DNA from: Jiangella sp. DSM 45060 | GTDB lineage: Bacteria > Actinomycetota > Actinomycetes > Jiangellales > Jiangellaceae | DNA: 64,000 nucleotides | Reading direction: 5' to 3' | NCBI RefSeq assembly: GCF_900105175.1 | Contig: NZ_LT629771.1 | Location: 496,001 to 560,000 of the forward strand | Shown here: piece after piece, positions 7,786 to 16,385 of the stretch | Numbering within the stretch: the first letter of the stretch is position 1 | Layout: every line of letters starts with the position of its first letter | Program-made: the position numbers and the translations under genes | The notes under the pieces: generated by a model | Database searches by the model: none | The model's input: the letters and a program-made list of their open reading frames with translations, nothing else | What the model was told of the DNA's origin: nothing

Positions 7786-9972
7786 TCAGTCCTGCCCTTC
7801 GACGACGAGGCCGGTGAGGATGCGGGCGGCCTCGGCGGCGCCGTTGCCGGGGTCGGCGTCGGCGACGTGCTTCACCATCGGCTCGCCCCGCTCCAGCAGG
7901 TCCGACAGCAGCGGCGTCGCCTGGTCGACGGTGACGACCTCGAGCGCGTGCGCCCAGCCCTGCGCGGCGGCGTAGCGCGACCGCGCCTCCTGGTCGTCCA
8001 GCGCGGTGGACCGGTTCGGCACGAACAGCGTGGGGACGCCGAAGCGCAGCAGCTCGTGGAAGCTGTTGTAGCCGGTGGCGCTGACGGCGAGGTCGAACGC
8101 GCGGTACCGGCGCGACAGCGGGAAGTCGCGCACCACGTGGACGTCGTCGAGGCGGCCCTGGCCGGACGCGATCTCCGGCTGAGTCACGCACACCTCGACG
8201 CCGAGGTCGCGCAGCGCCGCCACGACCGCGCCGAGGTCGCCGCTGGTGTCGTTGATGTTGCCGGCGCCGAGCGAGACCAGCGCGAGCGGCGCCGACGGGT
8301 CCAGCCCGAGGAACGCGCGGGCCTCGGCGCGGGTGTCGAGGTCGTCGCGGTCGAGCAATGTGACGGGGCCGACGCGGGCCGCCTGAGCCTGCGCGGTGAC
8401 GCCCTGGTCGGCCGGGCCGGCGAACTCGCCCGGCTCGATGACGAGGTCGAACCAGCTCGACTTCGCCAATTGGTCGCGGTTCATGCCGGCCCGCCACATG
8501 CCGCGTCGCGACCACACCCAGCGGATGCCCGGGTAGGCGCGGCGGACCAGGCCGAGGCCCTCGTACGGCCAGGTGCCGTCGAAGACGACGACCGACGGGT
8601 GGATGCGCTCGATGGTCGCCGAAAGTCGCGCGGCGAAGAACGCGTGCCACCGGGCCGGCTCGAGGCCGGTCGCGGACGCCGACGGCACGTACTCGTACGG
8701 GTGCCCGAACCGCCCGACGACCGGCGCGGCCTGCGACAGCGAGAAGAAGTGCGGCTCCAGCTCCGGTGCGCAGCGTTCGGCGTACGCGAGCAGGCGGGTC
8801 AGGTGGCCCATGCCGGCGCCGTTGCTGCTGACGAACAGCGCGCGCGGCGCGGTGCTGGCCGCCTCGCTGGCGGCCGGTGGCGGTGCGGACGGCGCCGGCG
8901 GCAGGGCGGGCGCTCCGATCAGCCGCTCCAGCCGGGCGACGTGCGCCTCGTGGCCGTACCGCTCCCGCGCCGTGCGCTGCGCCCGCTCGACCTGCGCCTC
9001 GTAGGCGGCGGGGTCGGCGTGCAGGGACTCGACGACGCGGCGGACGTCGTGCGGCTCGGCGTAGACGGCGGCGTCGCCGAAGACCGGCTCGAAGTGCGGC
9101 GGCAGCACGGCCGGGACGCCGGTGGCCAGCGCCTCGAGGATGGTCCGGCCGAACGCCTCGACCCAGCGCGGGTTGTGGAAGTAGACGAAGAAGTCGAGCG
9201 AGGCGAGGAAGTCGCGCGGCGGCATGGCGCCGAACTCGAACACCTCCCAGCTCTCCGGGAGGTCGCCGAGCAGGTGCTCGACCGGCCCGGCGCCACCCAG
9301 CACGCGCACCGTCCACGACCCGTCGACGGGGTAGACGGCGCGCAGGGTGGCGGTGTCGGCGGGCCACTTCTGCGGCGACGACCGGCTGTGCCGCCCGACG
9401 ACGGGGCGCGCGCCGGCGGTGTGGCCGGACCGCGGCACGGCCCAGGCGTCGACGTCGATGATGTTGACCCAGTCGGTCTCGGCCAGCGTGTGCGCCGGGA
9501 CCCGCCCGGCGATGGCCTGGCGCACCAGCGGGCCGATCGGCGCCCAGAGCGGCTCGCGGCCGAACCGGTGCTTCGCGATCTCGTGCACCGCCTCGGGCCG
9601 GTAGTGCTCGTGGCCGTCGATGTCGTACGGGGCGGCGTTGGCGACGATGACGACGTGGTCGGCCTCGACCGGCGGCAGCTGCTCCGCGGCGTGCTGCAGC
9701 ACCGCCGGGTGACGGACCACGACGACCTTCGCGCGCACCGGCGCCCGGCCGACCAGCAGCCGTGCCCGGCCGGCCTCGACGGCCCGGCGGATCAGCGGGT
9801 TCACCGGCGACACCTTGGCCACCAGCGGCCCGTTCAGGCTGATCAGCCCGGTGGAGTAGCCGGCCCTGGCCTGCGCCGTGATCTCCTCGGCGATGCTGTG
9901 CGAGGTGCCGCCGGGGAAGCGGAGGTCCGAGACGTCGAGGACGTCGACAGTGCGGGTGCCAGGAGCGGGCAT
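7786..9972 (-). CDS. two-domain glycosyltransferase (GT4-like plus MurG/GT28-like)
   Basis: About 728 residues containing two glycosyltransferase-like halves. Residues ~1-370 resemble a GT-B enzyme with LDVSDLRFPGGTSHSIAEEI at the start, and a donor-site segment FHNPRWVEAFGRTILEALAT with the E-x7-E-like acidic pattern. After a Pro/Ala linker, residues ~375-728 form a second GT-B module: ALFVSSNGAGMGHLTRLLA, then GWAHALEVVTVDQATPLLSD with ATGYNSFHELLRFGVPTLFV upstream, like MurG or UDP-glucuronosyltransferase-type donors. A fused bifunctional polymerase is plausible, such as for a teichuronic or teichoic acid-like backbone, but substrates are not visible. ATG 9972 is chosen; a start 60 bases upstream would add a basic leader. 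The next minus-strand gene follows after 2 bases. Confidence 0.82.
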   Translation of the reverse strand: MPAPGTRTVDVLDVSDLRFPGGTSHSIAEEITAQARAGYSTGLISLNGPLVAKVSPVNPLIRRAVEAGRARLLVGRAPVRAKVVVVRHPAVLQHAAEQLPPVEADHVVIVANAAPYDIDGHEHYRPEAVHEIAKHRFGREPLWAPIGPLVRQAIAGRVPAHTLAETDWVNIIDVDAWAVPRSGHTAGARPVVGRHSRSSPQKWPADTATLRAVYPVDGSWTVRVLGGAGPVEHLLGDLPESWEVFEFGAMPPRDFLASLDFFVYFHNPRWVEAFGRTILEALATGVPAVLPPHFEPVFGDAAVYAEPHDVRRVVESLHADPAAYEAQVERAQRTARERYGHEAHVARLERLIGAPALPPAPSAPPPAASEAASTAPRALFVSSNGAGMGHLTRLLAYAERCAPELEPHFFSLSQAAPVVGRFGHPYEYVPSASATGLEPARWHAFFAARLSATIERIHPSVVVFDGTWPYEGLGLVRRAYPGIRWVWSRRGMWRAGMNRDQLAKSSWFDLVIEPGEFAGPADQGVTAQAQAARVGPVTLLDRDDLDTRAEARAFLGLDPSAPLALVSLGAGNINDTSGDLGAVVAALRDLGVEVCVTQPEIASGQGRLDDVHVVRDFPLSRRYRAFDLAVSATGYNSFHELLRFGVPTLFVPNRSTALDDQEARSRYAAAQGWAHALEVVTVDQATPLLSDLLERGEPMVKHVADADPGNGAAEAARILTGLVVEGQD

Positions 9973-10112
9973 GGTTCCAGATCGTGCCACACCGGCGGGC
10001 CGTCGCCGATTCCGGCCGAAGATCGCGGGCAACCGGCCGGACGCGCCGGGCGTCTACCGGTCAGACACGGCCGTGTTCGTCCCGATTCATCCAGCCCGAC
10101 CTTGGAGCATCC

Positions 10113-10721
10113 ATGATGGAACCCGAGAACCCGGCCACGCCCGACGACACCTCCACCCGCCGGCGCCTGCTCCGCGGCGCCGGTGTGCTGGCCGGCGGCG
10201 CCGTCGCGACCGCGGCCGGAGTCGCCGCCGCCTCGTCCGCGCAGGCCGCCCCCGGCGGACCGGTCCGTCTCGGCCGCGTCAACACGTCCGGCGCCAGCAC
10301 CACGACGGTCCGCTCGTCCGCCCCGGCGACCCTCGACGTGCAGAACCGCGGCCCGGGCGACGCCCTCGTGGCGTCGACGGACAACGTGAGCCTCGCCGCC
10401 ATCCGGGCCACCAACCACAACACCGAGAACGTGCTGGGCATCGGCGGCGCCGTCGTCGCGACCGGGCACGAGTGCGCCGCCGTCATCGCCACGGCGCACG
10501 CGAGCCACGACTACGCGATCTACGCCTACGGCTTCACCGACGAGACCGAGACCGAACGTGGCAACGCGATCCACGCGATCGGCAACGTCGTCGTGGGCGG
10601 GCAGGTGTACATCGAGGGCGACCTGATCGTGACGGGCACGATCTACTGCGACAACGTCAAGCCGCTGAGCGACCGGCAGCGGGCCGAGCTGCGCGCCCAG
10701 GCGCGGCCGTCAGCGGACTGA
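10113..10721 (+). CDS. Tat-exported protein, beta-helix-like, function unknown
   Basis: A 202-residue secreted protein. Residues ~10-50 are a twin-arginine signal: STRRRLLRGAGVLAGG followed by an Ala-rich hydrophobic core and a cleavage-like ASSAQAAP. The mature part is rich in Gly, Val, Thr and Asn with short repeated strands (GNAIHAIGNVVVGG, IEGDLIVTGTIYCDN), as in left-handed beta-helix or bactofilin-like repeats. The last residues are charged and helical. GGAG at 10104-10107 serves ATG 10113 (5-base spacing) or ATG 10116 (8-base spacing). Folding before export is implied by the Tat signal. I do not recognise a named family; it could be a surface structural protein linked to the adjacent polysaccharide genes. 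Confidence 0.78.
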   Translation: MMEPENPATPDDTSTRRRLLRGAGVLAGGAVATAAGVAAASSAQAAPGGPVRLGRVNTSGASTTTVRSSAPATLDVQNRGPGDALVASTDNVSLAAIRATNHNTENVLGIGGAVVATGHECAAVIATAHASHDYAIYAYGFTDETETERGNAIHAIGNVVVGGQVYIEGDLIVTGTIYCDNVKPLSDRQRAELRAQARPSAD

Positions 10722-10729
10722 CGTCCGGT

Positions 10730-10782
10730 CGCCGACGACCGTGCGGAGGGCGGCGACGAGGCGCTCCGCACGGTCGTCGGCG
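10730..10782. other. perfect 19-bp stem-loop carrying an orphan C-terminal coding fragment
   Basis: Positions 10730-10748 and 10764-10782 are perfect reverse complements around a 15-base loop. The element sits just after the Tat-protein stop and between convergent genes, so it could terminate transcription from both sides, although there is no T-run. Read on the minus strand, 10821-10719 translates as a plausible protein end with GC-rich third positions (AESSFGHADDRAERLVAALR, then a short tail and TGA), with no credible start upstream. It may be the remnant of a deleted gene whose 3' end has been kept as a terminator. Confidence 0.5.
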
Positions 10783-10964
10783 TGGCCGAAGGAGGACTCG
10801 GCCAGCTTCGGCGCGATGGGCGAGCGCAGCGAACACCAGTCACATGACTGGCAAGCCGGTCGCAAGACTGGTGCGACGGTCGAGTGGCGATGTCGGCCCT
10901 GGAGCGCCGCGGGCGTCGCCGGGCTTCGGCGCCGGCCGCCGCCTCCTCTGGCGTGTGCCGTGGC

Positions 10965-11717
10965 TCAGGCGGCGGTGGCGGTGACCCGCTCGGCGTCGAT
11001 GCGGGCGGGGCGACCGGCGGGGTCCTCGTGGCGCACCAGCACCGCCGAGCCGCCGACCACCAGTGGCACCAGCAGCGCGTCGACCAGGGCGGTGCCGAGG
11101 TCGTCGGTCGCCACCAGGAGCCGGCCGCCCGGACCGGCGCCGAGCTGCTCGGCCCGCTGCCGGGCGTGGTCGGCCAGTCCTCCGAGCGTGTGCACGGCCC
11201 CGCCGCGGTCGAGCGCAGGCTCGGTGTCGTCGGGCGGGAAGATCGGCGCGAAGTGGTCGGGATAGCCGGGCACCTCGACGGCGTAGTCGGTGACGCCGGG
11301 CGGCAGCGGCTCGGTGAACCGCCCGCCGAGCGGCCGCAGCGCCAGCCCGACCACCTCCGGCGCGCTGCCCGCCGCCGCGGCGAGGTCGTCCGGGCCGGCG
11401 ACCGCCACCTGCACGTCCCCGGACCCGCCGCCGGACCCGGAGCCGGCGCCGAGCACGACGCACACCCCCGCCGACCAGCAGGCGGCCGCCCACGCCAGCG
11501 CCTGCCAGTGCGCCGGCAGCCGCAACGCGACCCGTTCGCCGGTCTCGGCGCCGAGCCCGCCGGTGAGGAACCCGGCGGTCTTCGCGACCCAGTTGTCGAA
11601 CGTGATGGTGGACAGCTCGACGCGCTCGCCGGTGGCGTCGTCGTAGAACGTGAGGAACGGCCGCGCGCCGTCGTGCCGGACGGCGGTGCGCAGCAGCTCT
11701 GCCGGGGTCTCACTCAT
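10965..11717 (-). CDS. TIGR03089 family protein (truncated AMP-ligase-like)
   Basis: A 250-residue protein matching, from memory, the actinobacterial TIGR03089 family, whose members resemble the N-terminal part of AMP-dependent synthetases but lack the catalytic half. The recognisable start is ETPAELLRTAVRHDGARPFL and TFYDDATGERVELS, with NWVAKTAGFL; a Gly/Ser-rich insertion of about 10 residues occurs near residue 93. The adenylate-binding loop and C-terminal lid of true acyl-CoA ligases are absent, so it is unlikely to be an active ligase. In mycobacteria the homologue Rv3268 stands near the F420 and rhamnose/arabinogalactan genes, as here near fbiAB. The start is the ATG at 11717. Its biochemical role is unknown. 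Confidence 0.85.
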   Translation of the reverse strand: MSETPAELLRTAVRHDGARPFLTFYDDATGERVELSTITFDNWVAKTAGFLTGGLGAETGERVALRLPAHWQALAWAAACWSAGVCVVLGAGSGSGGGSGDVQVAVAGPDDLAAAAGSAPEVVGLALRPLGGRFTEPLPPGVTDYAVEVPGYPDHFAPIFPPDDTEPALDRGGAVHTLGGLADHARQRAEQLGAGPGGRLLVATDDLGTALVDALLVPLVVGGSAVLVRHEDPAGRPARIDAERVTATAA

Positions 11718-11817
11718 GCGCCCACCCTACGGCCACCGCCCCTTCCCCGTCTGAGTACCCGAACCGCCGCCGACCTGCGTCGTTGGGCTTGTCGGCGCCG
11801 CATGCTTCACTGGGTGC

Positions 11818-12723
11818 GTGATGGAACGGACGTGGCGCCCGCGGCGTCCGGTCGACGTCGTGGCGACGCTCGCCGCCCACCAGCGCGGCCCGTACGACCC
11901 CGCCTTCCAGCTCGACGCCCGCGGGCGGGTCTGGCGCACCTGCCGGCCTGGCGGCGAACCCGCGACGGTGTGCGTGGCGGCCGCACGCGGCGAGGTCACG
12001 GCCAGGGCGTGGGGCCCGGGCGCCGAGGGCGCGCTCGACGCCGTCCCGCAGTGGCTCGGCGACGCCGACGACCCCGCCGGCTTCCGGCCGCGGCACCCCG
12101 TCCTGGCCGACGCGTTCCGCCGGTTCCCTGGCACGGTCGTCGGGCGCACCGGGCTGGCCATGGAGGCGCTGGTGCCGGCCGTCCTCGAGCAGAAGGTCAC
12201 CGGCACCGAGGCGTACCGCGGCTGGATGCGGCTGCTCCGCACGTTCGGCGAGCCCGCGCCCGGCCCCGCGCCCGCCCGCATGCGCGTCGTCCCGTCGTCC
12301 GACGTCTGGGCCCGCATTCCGTCATGGGAGTACCACCGCGCCGGCGTCGGGCCGCAGCGCTCGCGCACCATCGTCACCGCCGGGCGGCACGTCGCGCGGC
12401 TCGAGGAGATCTCCGGCCTCGCCACCGCCGACGCCGACCGGCGGCTGCGCGCCGTCCCCGGCATCGGCGTCTGGACGTCGGCCGAGGTCCGCCAGCGCGT
12501 CCTCGGCGACGCCGACGCGGTCTCCGTCGGCGACTACGGGCTCCCGCACGTCGTCGCGTACGCGCTGACGGGGGAGCGGCGCGGGTCCGACGAGCTCATG
12601 CTCGAGCTGCTCGAGCCGTACCGCGGCCACCGTCACCGGGCCTGCCTGCTGCTCCTGCGGGCCGGCCCGATGCCGCCGCGCCGCGGCCCGCGGGCGCCCG
12701 TGCGCGACTACCGCTCGATGTAG
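11818..12723 (+). CDS. DNA-3-methyladenine glycosylase 2 family protein (AlkA-like)
   Basis: A 301-residue helix-hairpin-helix base-excision repair glycosylase that removes alkylated purines. The HhH signature is LRAVPGIGVWTSAEV near residues 216-230, followed by VSVGDYGLPHVVA, whose Asp is the expected catalytic residue. MEALVPAVLEQKVTG matches the helical core of AlkA. The N-terminal ~100 residues are an AlkA_N-like beta domain. GTG 11818 and ATG 11821 are both possible starts; neither has a clear Shine-Dalgarno, so the transcript may be leaderless. It is divergent from the TIGR03089 gene (100 bases between starts) and convergent with fbiB, with 1 base between stop codons. Confidence 0.9.
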   Translation: MMERTWRPRRPVDVVATLAAHQRGPYDPAFQLDARGRVWRTCRPGGEPATVCVAAARGEVTARAWGPGAEGALDAVPQWLGDADDPAGFRPRHPVLADAFRRFPGTVVGRTGLAMEALVPAVLEQKVTGTEAYRGWMRLLRTFGEPAPGPAPARMRVVPSSDVWARIPSWEYHRAGVGPQRSRTIVTAGRHVARLEEISGLATADADRRLRAVPGIGVWTSAEVRQRVLGDADAVSVGDYGLPHVVAYALTGERRGSDELMLELLEPYRGHRHRACLLLLRAGPMPPRRGPRAPVRDYRSM

Positions 12724-12724
12724 C

Positions 12725-13945
12725 TCAGAGCGTGACGGTGACCGTGGCGACGTCGACGGGCGGGTGGTCGGCGGACGGTTCGGCGGCGTGGCCGATCGCG
12801 ACCGCCCCGATGGGCGTCCAGCCGGGCGGGAGGTCCAGCGCCGATGTCGCCGCCGAGAGGGTGGGGTCGGGGAACAGCCAGGCGGACGCGAGGCCCTCGG
12901 CGCCGAGTGCGATCAGCAGGTTCTCGACCGCCGCGCCCAGGCCGAGCAGCGCGTCCGACCCGTTCACCAGGCACGGGACGACGACGTAGGGCGCGGCGCC
13001 GAGCAGGCCGGCTCCGTCCAGCGCCGACGCCAGCCGGCGGCGGGCCGCGTCCGACTCCAGCAGCACGAACCGCCACGGCGGGGTGTCGATCGGCCACGGC
13101 GCGGAGAACGCGGCGGCGACGGCCTGCCTGACGACGCCGGGGTCGACCGGCGCCGACGTGAACGACGACGCCGTCCGCCGGGCCGTGACGGCGGCGCGCA
13201 TGGCCTCGGGGGTGCCGAGCCGGAAGCGGTCCTCGGCGCTCGGCCGGATCAGCGCCGCGATGCCGTGGTCGTCCTCGCCGGGCTCCAGCAGCAGGTGCGG
13301 CAGCCCGCGCACCACGGCGACGGGGACGCCGGACAGCTTCGCCCGGACCAGCTCCGACGCCGCCGCCAGCTCGTCGGCCAGCGCGACGACCGTGACGCCG
13401 AGGTCGTTGCCGTACGCGTCGGTGCTGCCGCGCAGGTCGTCGACGGCGCGGATGCCGGCCGAGCCGACCGCGAAGTCGGCGACGCCGTTACGCCAGACCC
13501 GGCCCGCGGTGTCCGTCACGACGACGCCGACGCTGACGCCGTAGCGCTTGGCCAGGCCGTCGCGGAGGGCGCGGGCGGAGGCGTCCGGGTCGACCGGCAG
13601 CAGCACGACCGAGCCCTGCTCGACGTTCGACGCGTCGACGCCGGCGGCGGCCATGACGAAGCCGTGCCTGGTCTCGACGATGCGCGTGCGCCCGCGCGGC
13701 GTCGTCCATTCCGAGACCGTCCGCACCGACTCGGCGTCGATGGCGTCGTCGCGGTCGAGGCCTGGGACGATGCGGCCCTCGGCCTTGCTGACGATCTTGC
13801 TCGTGACGACGACGATGTCGCCGTCGCGCAGGGCGTCGCCGGGCGGGGCCTGCTCGAGCGCCGTCGCCAGCACCTCGACGAGGTCGTCGCCGGGGCGGAC
13901 CTCCGGGATGCCGGGCAGTCCGAAGGCCTGATAGCGAGCGCTCAC
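12725..13945 (-). CDS. fbiB: bifunctional F420 biosynthesis protein FbiB
   Basis: About 406 residues. The N-terminal ~245 residues are the CofE-like F420-0:gamma-glutamyl ligase: [40 protein letters not shown], and a [16 protein letters not shown] segment that lines the active site. The C-terminal ~160 residues are a nitroreductase-fold FMN domain ([32 protein letters not shown]) that in mycobacterial FbiB reduces dehydro-F420-0. The enzyme adds glutamates to the F420 side chain in the cytoplasm. Its GTG overlaps the TGA of fbiA in a GTGA junction, so the pair is translationally coupled. Presence of both domains shows that this organism makes polyglutamylated F420. Confidence 0.95.
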   Translation of the reverse strand: MSARYQAFGLPGIPEVRPGDDLVEVLATALEQAPPGDALRDGDIVVVTSKIVSKAEGRIVPGLDRDDAIDAESVRTVSEWTTPRGRTRIVETRHGFVMAAAGVDASNVEQGSVVLLPVDPDASARALRDGLAKRYGVSVGVVVTDTAGRVWRNGVADFAVGSAGIRAVDDLRGSTDAYGNDLGVTVVALADELAAASELVRAKLSGVPVAVVRGLPHLLLEPGEDDHGIAALIRPSAEDRFRLGTPEAMRAAVTARRTASSFTSAPVDPGVVRQAVAAAFSAPWPIDTPPWRFVLLESDAARRRLASALDGAGLLGAAPYVVVPCLVNGSDALLGLGAAVENLLIALGAEGLASAWLFPDPTLSAATSALDLPPGWTPIGAVAIGHAAEPSADHPPVDVATVTVTL

Positions 13946-14904
13946 CGCGTCCGCACCTCCTCGGCGAGGTCGAGCGCCGCGCGGGCCATGGCGGCGGTGG
14001 TGTCGGGGTCGGTCATCCAGAGCGGGACGGCCCTGGCGCTGATGCCGGCCGCCTCGATCTGCTCGGTCGCCGCCTCGTCGACGGTGTCGACCAGCCATCC
14101 GTCCAGCAGGTCCGCGAACAGCTCGGCGACGCCGGCCGCCGTCGTCGGCACGCCGATCGCCTTGAGCGCCGCGTCGGCCATCCCTCTCACCGGTGAACCC
14201 CCGATGATCGGTGAGAGGCCGATCTTGGGCGCGCTTGCTGCCTTGACCGCGTCGCGGAGGCCGGGGACGGCGAGGATCGGGCCGATGCTGACGACCGGGT
14301 TGGACGGCGGCAGCAGGATCACCTCGGCGGCGGCGATGGCGTCGAGGACGCCGGGCGCCGGCTTGGCCTGCTCCGCGCCGACGAGGACGATGCGGCGGGC
14401 CGGGACCTCGGCGTGCAGGCGGACCCACCACTCCTGGAAGTGGATGGCGCGCTCGGTCTCGTTCTCGGTCGCGACCACGACGTGGGTCTCGACCCGGTCG
14501 TCGGTCATGGGGAGGAGCCGGACGCCGGGCTGCCAGCGGTCGCAGAGCGCCTCGGTGACGGCGGACAGCGGGTAGCCGGCGGCGAGCATGCGGGTGCGGA
14601 CGAGGTGGGTGGCGAGGTCGCGGTCGCCGAGCGTGAACCACTGCGCCTCGGCGCCGTACGCGGCCAGCTCCTCCGCGACGGTGAACGTCTCGGCGGCGCG
14701 GCCCCACCCCTGCGACTCCTCGATGCCGCCGCCGAGCGTGTACATGACGGTGTCGAGGTCGGGGCTGACGTGCAGCCCGTGCAACGTGATGTCGTCGGCG
14801 GTGTTCCCGACGACCGTGACCTCGGCGTCCGGCGCGGCTCGCAGCAGTCCCCGGAGGAACCTGGAGCCCCCGATCCCGCCGGCCAGCGCGGTGATCCTCA
14901 GCAC
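13942..14904 (-). CDS. fbiA: 2-phospho-L-lactate transferase family FbiA (CofD)
   Basis: About 320 residues. The family start [18 protein letters not shown] follows the GTG at 14904; a GTG at 14928 would add eight residues and neither has a strong ribosome binding site. Conserved parts include [20 protein letters not shown] with the Asp pair for metal and substrate, [27 protein letters not shown], and [15 protein letters not shown] near the GDP-binding end. FbiA transfers the phosphoenolpyruvate or phospholactate moiety from its GDP/GPP carrier onto the deazaflavin Fo, giving (dehydro-)F420-0, which FbiB then reduces and glutamylates. First gene of a two-gene operon with fbiB. Confidence 0.95.
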   Translation of the reverse strand: MLRITALAGGIGGSRFLRGLLRAAPDAEVTVVGNTADDITLHGLHVSPDLDTVMYTLGGGIEESQGWGRAAETFTVAEELAAYGAEAQWFTLGDRDLATHLVRTRMLAAGYPLSAVTEALCDRWQPGVRLLPMTDDRVETHVVVATENETERAIHFQEWWVRLHAEVPARRIVLVGAEQAKPAPGVLDAIAAAEVILLPPSNPVVSIGPILAVPGLRDAVKAASAPKIGLSPIIGGSPVRGMADAALKAIGVPTTAAGVAELFADLLDGWLVDTVDEAATEQIEAAGISARAVPLWMTDPDTTAAMARAALDLAEEVRTR

Positions 14905-15234
14905 AGCCACGACCGTACCCGGTGCCACGTGGGCGGCTGGCCCGCGCCCGGTCAGCGAGACGCCAGCGGCTACGTTCGATGATGATCATGGAGAAGTTGG
15001 GGTTCCGGGCGACTGGCCCAGGTGGCGAACGCAACGGCGGAGTCGGTGGGGCGACGGCAGGTCGGCGGTGGCGGGCGGTGAAGGCAGCGGCGAGGTGGTG
15101 AACGGCGGTGTTGGACGGCAGCGGCGGTCGCAGCGGCGGATGGTGGTGAACGGCACCGGTGGTCGCAGCGGCGGCGTGCGGTGAGCTGCGCCCAGATTGC
15201 CCCCGTCCCCCTGATAGCTGCCCGTTCTTAGGCC

Positions 15235-15307
15235 GCGGTGCCGCGGGTCAAGCGGTGCGTCGTCCGCGCGAAGCGCCGTCGGCTCCGCTTGAGGCGCGGT
15301 GCCGCGG
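15235..15307. repeat. direct repeats enclosing an inverted repeat
   Basis: The 12-mer gcggtgccgcgg occurs at 15235-15246 and again at 15296-15307. Between them, tcaagcgg at 15248-15255 is complementary to ccgcttga at 15285-15292, giving an 8-bp stem with a 29-base loop. The arrangement lies in the non-coding region upstream of whiB and could be a structured leader or a small insertion with flanking repeats; function unknown. Confidence 0.45.
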
Positions 15308-15830
15308 TTGAGAAAATGGGCAGCAGGGGGACGGCAACGTGGCGAACTCGGCGCACGGCACCCCGGCGAACGAGGTCCGTGCCAACCGAACCGCCGGCCG
15401 ACGCCGAGGTGGGCTGGCGAGCGCCGCCGAGTCGGGCTGGGTGGGCGCCGGGTGATGTGAAAGTGTGCTGGCAGCGCCCGAGGTGAGGTGGGCCGGGCGG
15501 ATCACGCGAGGTAGGCGGCGCCGAGACGGGCGGGCGAGCGGGCGCGGACCGGGCCGCCGGAACCGTCCAGCTGGCGGGGAAACCGGGCGCCGAGGCGGAA
15601 CCCGCGCGCCGTCCGGGACGTCAAGGAGATGGTGCGCCCGGCGACCCTGCATCGGTTGTTCGGCCGTCTGGCGTGCCGCGCGGCGAACCGCTTATGCTCC
15701 CGCCTCGAACCGCCAGAAGCCCCGCCCGAGCTGCCGCGAGCAGCCGGGATGTGGCGCCACACGGCGGGTCGGGGCGTGCCGCTGGGGCGGGGCGCCGGCA
15801 AACGAACAGAGATCTTTAGCACGGTTCCGC

Positions 15831-15861
15831 TTGACGCGCACGTATTGCACTCATGTAATTT
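15831..15861 (+). promoter_or_regulatory. candidate whiB promoter
   Basis: TTGACG at 15831-15836 resembles a -35 box. TGTAAT at 15854-15859 (17-base spacing) or TAATTT at 15856-15861 (19-base spacing) could serve as the -10. It lies in the only AT-richer patch of the 1-kb non-coding region and would give a leader of about 90 bases before the whiB ATG. Confidence 0.4.
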
Positions 15862-15957
15862 CGAACGTGTCGTTCAGTGATTCCGCGGCCTCGACCACCG
15901 CGGCGTCACTACGGGGGCCGGCTCTGAGCCGGAGAAACAGGTCGAAGGAGGCGAGCC

Positions 15958-16227
15958 ATGACCGAGTGGGACGGGGACCAGGTAGACCTGCTCTGGGGCG
16001 AAGCCGAAGAGATGAGTTGGCAAGAGCGGGCGCTGTGCGCCCAGACTGATCCGGAGGCGTTCTTCCCTGAGAAGGGCGGGTCCACCCGAGAGGCCAAGCG
16101 CGTGTGCCTCGGCTGCGAAGTCCAGGCGGAATGCCTGGAGTACGCACTGGCGCACGACGAGCGCTTCGGCATCTGGGGCGGGCTGTCCGAGCGGGAACGG
16201 CGGAAGCTCAAGAAGAGGGCGGTCTGA
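15958..16227 (+). CDS. whiB: WhiB family Fe-S transcriptional regulator (WhiB/WhiB2/WhmD type)
   Basis: An 89-residue protein. Cys27, Cys50, Cys53 and Cys59 form the CX22CX2CX5C ligand set for a [4Fe-4S] cluster. GIWGG at residues 72-76 is the family turn, followed by the basic SERERRKLKKR tail that contacts DNA. The segment WQERALCAQTDPEAFFPE with REAKRVCLGCEVQAECLEYA is of the WhiB (Streptomyces) / WhiB2 (mycobacteria) kind, which acts with WhiA on cell division and sporulation septation. The Shine-Dalgarno AAGGAGG at 15945-15951 is ideal for ATG 15958. Position next to fbiA and the large glycosyltransferase matches Rv3260c synteny. Confidence 0.95.
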   Translation: MTEWDGDQVDLLWGEAEEMSWQERALCAQTDPEAFFPEKGGSTREAKRVCLGCEVQAECLEYALAHDERFGIWGGLSERERRKLKKRAV

Positions 16228-16385
16228 CGGTCGTCCGGCCGGTCGCCGCAAAGCTGAACTCTGCCGTTCTCAGGTTCAGCGCGTAAGGTTGGCGGCTGGC
16301 ACACGGGGTTGCCCGGCCGAGGCACGCTTCGGCCGGGGCCGCCGCCCCGGTGCTCGCAGACCTATCGCTGGAACGACGACGAGGC

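Larger units (their letters stand above)
14905..15957. other. about 1 kb without a convincing gene, between fbiA and whiB
   Basis: Several frames are open here by GC bias, but none has coding-like third positions or recognisable protein. Visible contents: GATGATCATG at 14980-14989; G-rich imperfect repeats at 15094-15174 (ggtggtgaacggc at 15094 and 15142, ggtcgcagcggcgg at 15126 and 15161); a direct/inverted repeat unit at 15232-15307; GC-rich DNA to 15790; and an AT-richer island at 15800-15880 that probably holds the whiB promoter. The stretch must serve two divergent genes and may hold a long 5' leader or a small RNA. Confidence 0.6.

Noticed and set aside
15465-16049. Open frames in the region before whiB as genes.
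   Set aside because: They are Arg/Gly/Pro-rich with no coding bias or start signals, and one overlaps whiB in another frame.
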